A stretch of 64,000 bases of DNA. It comes from an uncultured Mediterranea sp. GTDB lineage: Bacteria > Bacteroidota > Bacteroidia > Bacteroidales > Bacteroidaceae. The notes below the pieces were generated by a model, which worked only from the letters and a program-made list of their open reading frames with translations, made no database searches and was not told the DNA's origin. Both the position numbers and the translations under genes were made by a program. The DNA is taken from the NCBI GenBank assembly GCA_945641355.1, contig CALZEQ010000007.1, positions 25,170-89,169 of the forward strand. Reading direction: 5' to 3'. Shown here piece after piece: positions 62,017 through 64,000 of this stretch (positions are counted from its first letter, which is position 1; every line of letters begins with the position of its first letter).

Positions 62017-63648
62017 ATGAGACTTAAAGAATTATTTATGGGACTGTTGGTATGTGCTGCACTGCCTGCATGTACGGATGATGCGGACAGCGTGGGCAAC
62101 AAGCTGATCGAGGGAAAGGCATACATCAAGGTGCAGATTGCCATGCCTTCCACATCTACACGCGCCACGGAGGGTAACTACGAGAACGGTTCGGAGACGG
62201 AGCAGAAGATTTCCGACCTCTACTTTGCCTTCTATGACAACAGCGGCAATTTCATGGCCGACGGTAAAAATGTACAGAACCTGATTCCCTCCCAGCAGGC
62301 AGCCGGCAGCGACGTAGAGGCCATTACAGATGCCGTGATTGCATTGGAACTGAAAGAAAATGATAACTTCCCCACACAGGTGGTGGCTTATGTCAATACA
62401 CCGAAAGGTACTGATAACAAATCCATTTTCTCCAACAAAACGTTGAGCGAGGCGCGTGCGTTGGTAGAGCAATCTACCACTTACGCTGTGGAAGATAACT
62501 TTATGATGACCAACTCCACCTATTATCAGGGTGGTGAGAAGTTTGCTACTCCCGTGGTTCCTGCCAACTTCTACGAAACGGAGGAGATGGCCAAGGCCGA
62601 TGACAATCCGGTAGAAATTTACGTAGAGCGTCTCGCTGCCAAGGTAAGAGTGGCTGCTGCAACGGATGTTGAGATTGCTGATTTGACAGACAAGAGCGGA
62701 AATACGCTGAAGTTCACCATTACCGCCTTTGCCCTCAATGCCACCAACAACTCTGCCTACTATCTGAAGCACATCCCTTCCGATTGGACAGATGCCAATC
62801 CTGCTTGGGGATGGAACAAGGCAACTGATTTCCGTTGCTTCTGGGCAGAAGACGTGAACTACAATGCTACCAATGACAGTGACCTGACGTTCGTATCTTA
62901 CAACGATGTGAAGAAAGATAACACAACATCCTTCTCTGCATATTGCCGTGAGAACACATTTGCCTATACTTCCATGGTAGGCGAAAACGTCAATCCGTAT
63001 AAGATTGCCACCCATGCCTTGGTTCTTGGTCAATATGTTGTAACTGATAAGGATGGTAATCCTGTAGGAGATACGAACGGTACCTTCTATATGTATGGCG
63101 GTACCGTGTACGATGCCGACAACCTGAAGAAGCTGTTGGCTCCGAGTAGTCTGGTATTTACCAAATCGGGTGATGCTTATGTGGCAGCCGATCCGTCTGT
63201 GTATGACATCGTAGCCGTATCAGGCAGTGCCAGCGACGTATGCTTGAAGCTCACTTTGACAGAGGGAAAAGGAACAACCTATTATACGAAGAATGGTAGT
63301 GATTATGTAGAAATCACCTCAACTAACCTCAACACAGTCAACACCGCGCTGGCTCAGGTGAAGGCCGAAGGCTTCAACACAGGTTTGGCTTACTTTCCCG
63401 TCATCATCGAACACTTCGGCGGAGCAGCAGACCCTACTGATGGCAATAAGGTGAAAGGCGATGGAGCATACGGTGTAGTGCGTAACCACATCTACGACCT
63501 CACCATCCAGTCCATCAAGAGTCTGGGTACAGGTATCTTCGATGAGAATCAACCGATTATCCCCGACGGCTCTACCAAGAAGTATTATGTAGGTGCCAAA
63601 CTGAACATCTTGAGTTGGAAGGTCGTACAGCAGAACGTTAATCTCTGA
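62017..63648 (+). CDS. Mfa1-family fimbrial major subunit
   Basis: A 543-residue lipoprotein-type pilin (MRLKELFMGLLVCAALPACTDD, Cys about 19). The N-terminal domain has AYIKVQIAMPSTSTRATEG, in which an arginine near the protease site (TSTRATEG) would be cut before polymerisation by donor-strand exchange, as known for Mfa1/FimA type V pili. The C-terminal domain has YFPVIIEHFGG and GVVRNHIYDLTIQSIKSLG, the conserved subunit motif that ends the family, followed by LNILSWKVVQQNVNL. It should be the shaft subunit of the fimbria. Confidence 0.9.
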   Translation: MRLKELFMGLLVCAALPACTDDADSVGNKLIEGKAYIKVQIAMPSTSTRATEGNYENGSETEQKISDLYFAFYDNSGNFMADGKNVQNLIPSQQAAGSDVEAITDAVIALELKENDNFPTQVVAYVNTPKGTDNKSIFSNKTLSEARALVEQSTTYAVEDNFMMTNSTYYQGGEKFATPVVPANFYETEEMAKADDNPVEIYVERLAAKVRVAAATDVEIADLTDKSGNTLKFTITAFALNATNNSAYYLKHIPSDWTDANPAWGWNKATDFRCFWAEDVNYNATNDSDLTFVSYNDVKKDNTTSFSAYCRENTFAYTSMVGENVNPYKIATHALVLGQYVVTDKDGNPVGDTNGTFYMYGGTVYDADNLKKLLAPSSLVFTKSGDAYVAADPSVYDIVAVSGSASDVCLKLTLTEGKGTTYYTKNGSDYVEITSTNLNTVNTALAQVKAEGFNTGLAYFPVIIEHFGGAADPTDGNKVKGDGAYGVVRNHIYDLTIQSIKSLGTGIFDENQPIIPDGSTKKYYVGAKLNILSWKVVQQNVNL

Positions 63649-63669
63649 TACTCTCTATTAGATTCATTC

Positions 63670-63714
63670 CAGGAGAAGCAGCCCCCTCTTGTGGTAGGCA
63701 GGCTGTTTCTCCTG
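63670..63714 (+). terminator. Intercistronic hairpin between major and anchor subunit genes
   Basis: CAGGAGAAGCAGCC (63670-63683) pairs with GGCTGTTTCTCCTG (63701-63714) with one G-U. There is no T tract, so it may slow transcription or stabilise the upstream mRNA rather than stop all read-through. Confidence 0.65.
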
Positions 63715-63737
63715 CATCAAACTCAAAACCTTTTTGT

Positions 63738-64000
63738 ATGAAGATATTGGCTTATATCAGCAACAACAGCATACAGATGCTACTTGCGCTGCTCGTGTCA
63801 TCCCTCTTGGCCGGTTGTCACACCATCAACGAGGGCGAGGGAGACTGCTCAACCACCTATCGCGTCAAGTTCGTCTACGATAAGAACATGAAGTATGCCG
63901 ATGCCTTTGCTCACGAGGTGAAGTCCGTTTCGCTCTATGTGCTCGACGAAGACGGTAAGCTGGTATGGCAAGGAAGCGAACAGGGCGAGGCGCTTGCCGC
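63738..64000 (+). CDS. FimB/Mfa2-family fimbrial anchor, N-terminal part
   Basis: Not in the ORF track because it runs off the window. The ATG at 63738 starts MKILAYISNNSIQ, followed by a lipobox (SSLLAGC) and an 88-codon open frame, including CSTTYRVKFVYDKNMKYADAF, the FimB/Mfa2 family start. Members anchor the fimbria in the outer membrane and limit its length. The rest of the gene and any tip proteins lie beyond 64000. Confidence 0.85.
   Translation, partial: MKILAYISNNSIQMLLALLVSSLLAGCHTINEGEGDCSTTYRVKFVYDKNMKYADAFAHEVKSVSLYVLDEDGKLVWQGSEQGEALA

Overview
The window looks like a chromosomal segment from a gut Bacteroides or close relative (order Bacteroidales). Three things point there. 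Many start sites are preceded by the Bacteroidota -33/-7 promoter (TTG or TTTG, about 19 nt, then TAnnTTTG) rather than a strong Shine-Dalgarno. Lineage-typical families are present (NVEALA peptide, DUF4925, DUF3575/DUF3868 with Mfa1-type fimbriae, DUF6249/DUF5056, Bacteroidota LptD). The glycan-degrading gene set also fits (GH35, GH43, CE1, GH92, GH125, GH133, GH57). I cannot name the species. Coding DNA is clearly richer in G+C than the spacers. No rRNA, CRISPR array, complete insertion sequence or prophage is visible. One tRNA (Ser, anticodon GGA) is present.

Layout. 0-6 kb: end of a dipeptidase, a secreted GH35 beta-galactosidase, and two overlapping hybrid-less histidine kinases, the second with a degenerate catalytic half. 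6-13 kb: M20 dipeptidase and aroC, a DUF4925-like lipoprotein, a cysteine desulfidase-family enzyme and SlyD. 12.6-13.7 kb: a debris zone with an antitoxin remnant, a dispersed palindromic repeat, and a Phd/YefM-YoeB pair whose toxin gene is split by a 46-bp palindromic insert. 13.7-17 kb: a CE1 esterase, unknown secreted protein and GH43 operon on the minus strand. 17-21 kb: leuB, a Crp/Fnr regulator, an AAA-ATPase remnant, and marC convergent with a rhomboid protease gene that runs antisense into it. 21-26 kb: an alpha-glucan operon (GH133 debranching enzyme, GT4 synthase, GH57). 26-36 kb: dnaG, an NVEALA peptide with a beta-propeller lipoprotein, GtrA, an ArnT-like glycosyltransferase, and GH92 plus GH125 mannosidases, followed by a 4 x 22-bp repeat array.

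36-42 kb: an HD hydrolase, lptD, then a three-gene set of steroid 5-alpha-reductase family protein, Old Yellow Enzyme-type reductase and short-chain dehydrogenase. This has the composition expected of a steroid or bile-acid A-ring reduction cluster and is the most interesting metabolic unit in the window. 42-51 kb: pfkA, cmk-ispH, tonB, a polyprenyl synthase operon with tatD, tRNA-Ser, and exbB, an unknown four-helix membrane protein, and two exbD genes. 51-59 kb: a GNAT and an M64 peptidase, an Lrp regulator, thyA-folA, a secreted PLD-family protein, an ECF sigma operon with membrane partners, and plsC. 59-64 kb: an orphan promoter with a foldable leader, a small HTH protein, and the start of a Mfa-type fimbrial operon (DUF3575, DUF3868, Mfa1-like major subunit, FimB/Mfa2 anchor) that runs off the end of the window.

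Several signals recur. Three copies of a palindromic repeat each sit just upstream of a minus-strand gene and contain or nearly contain its -7 box. Convergent gene pairs are commonly separated by long two-way hairpin terminators. All assignments are by reading motifs; no database search was run.
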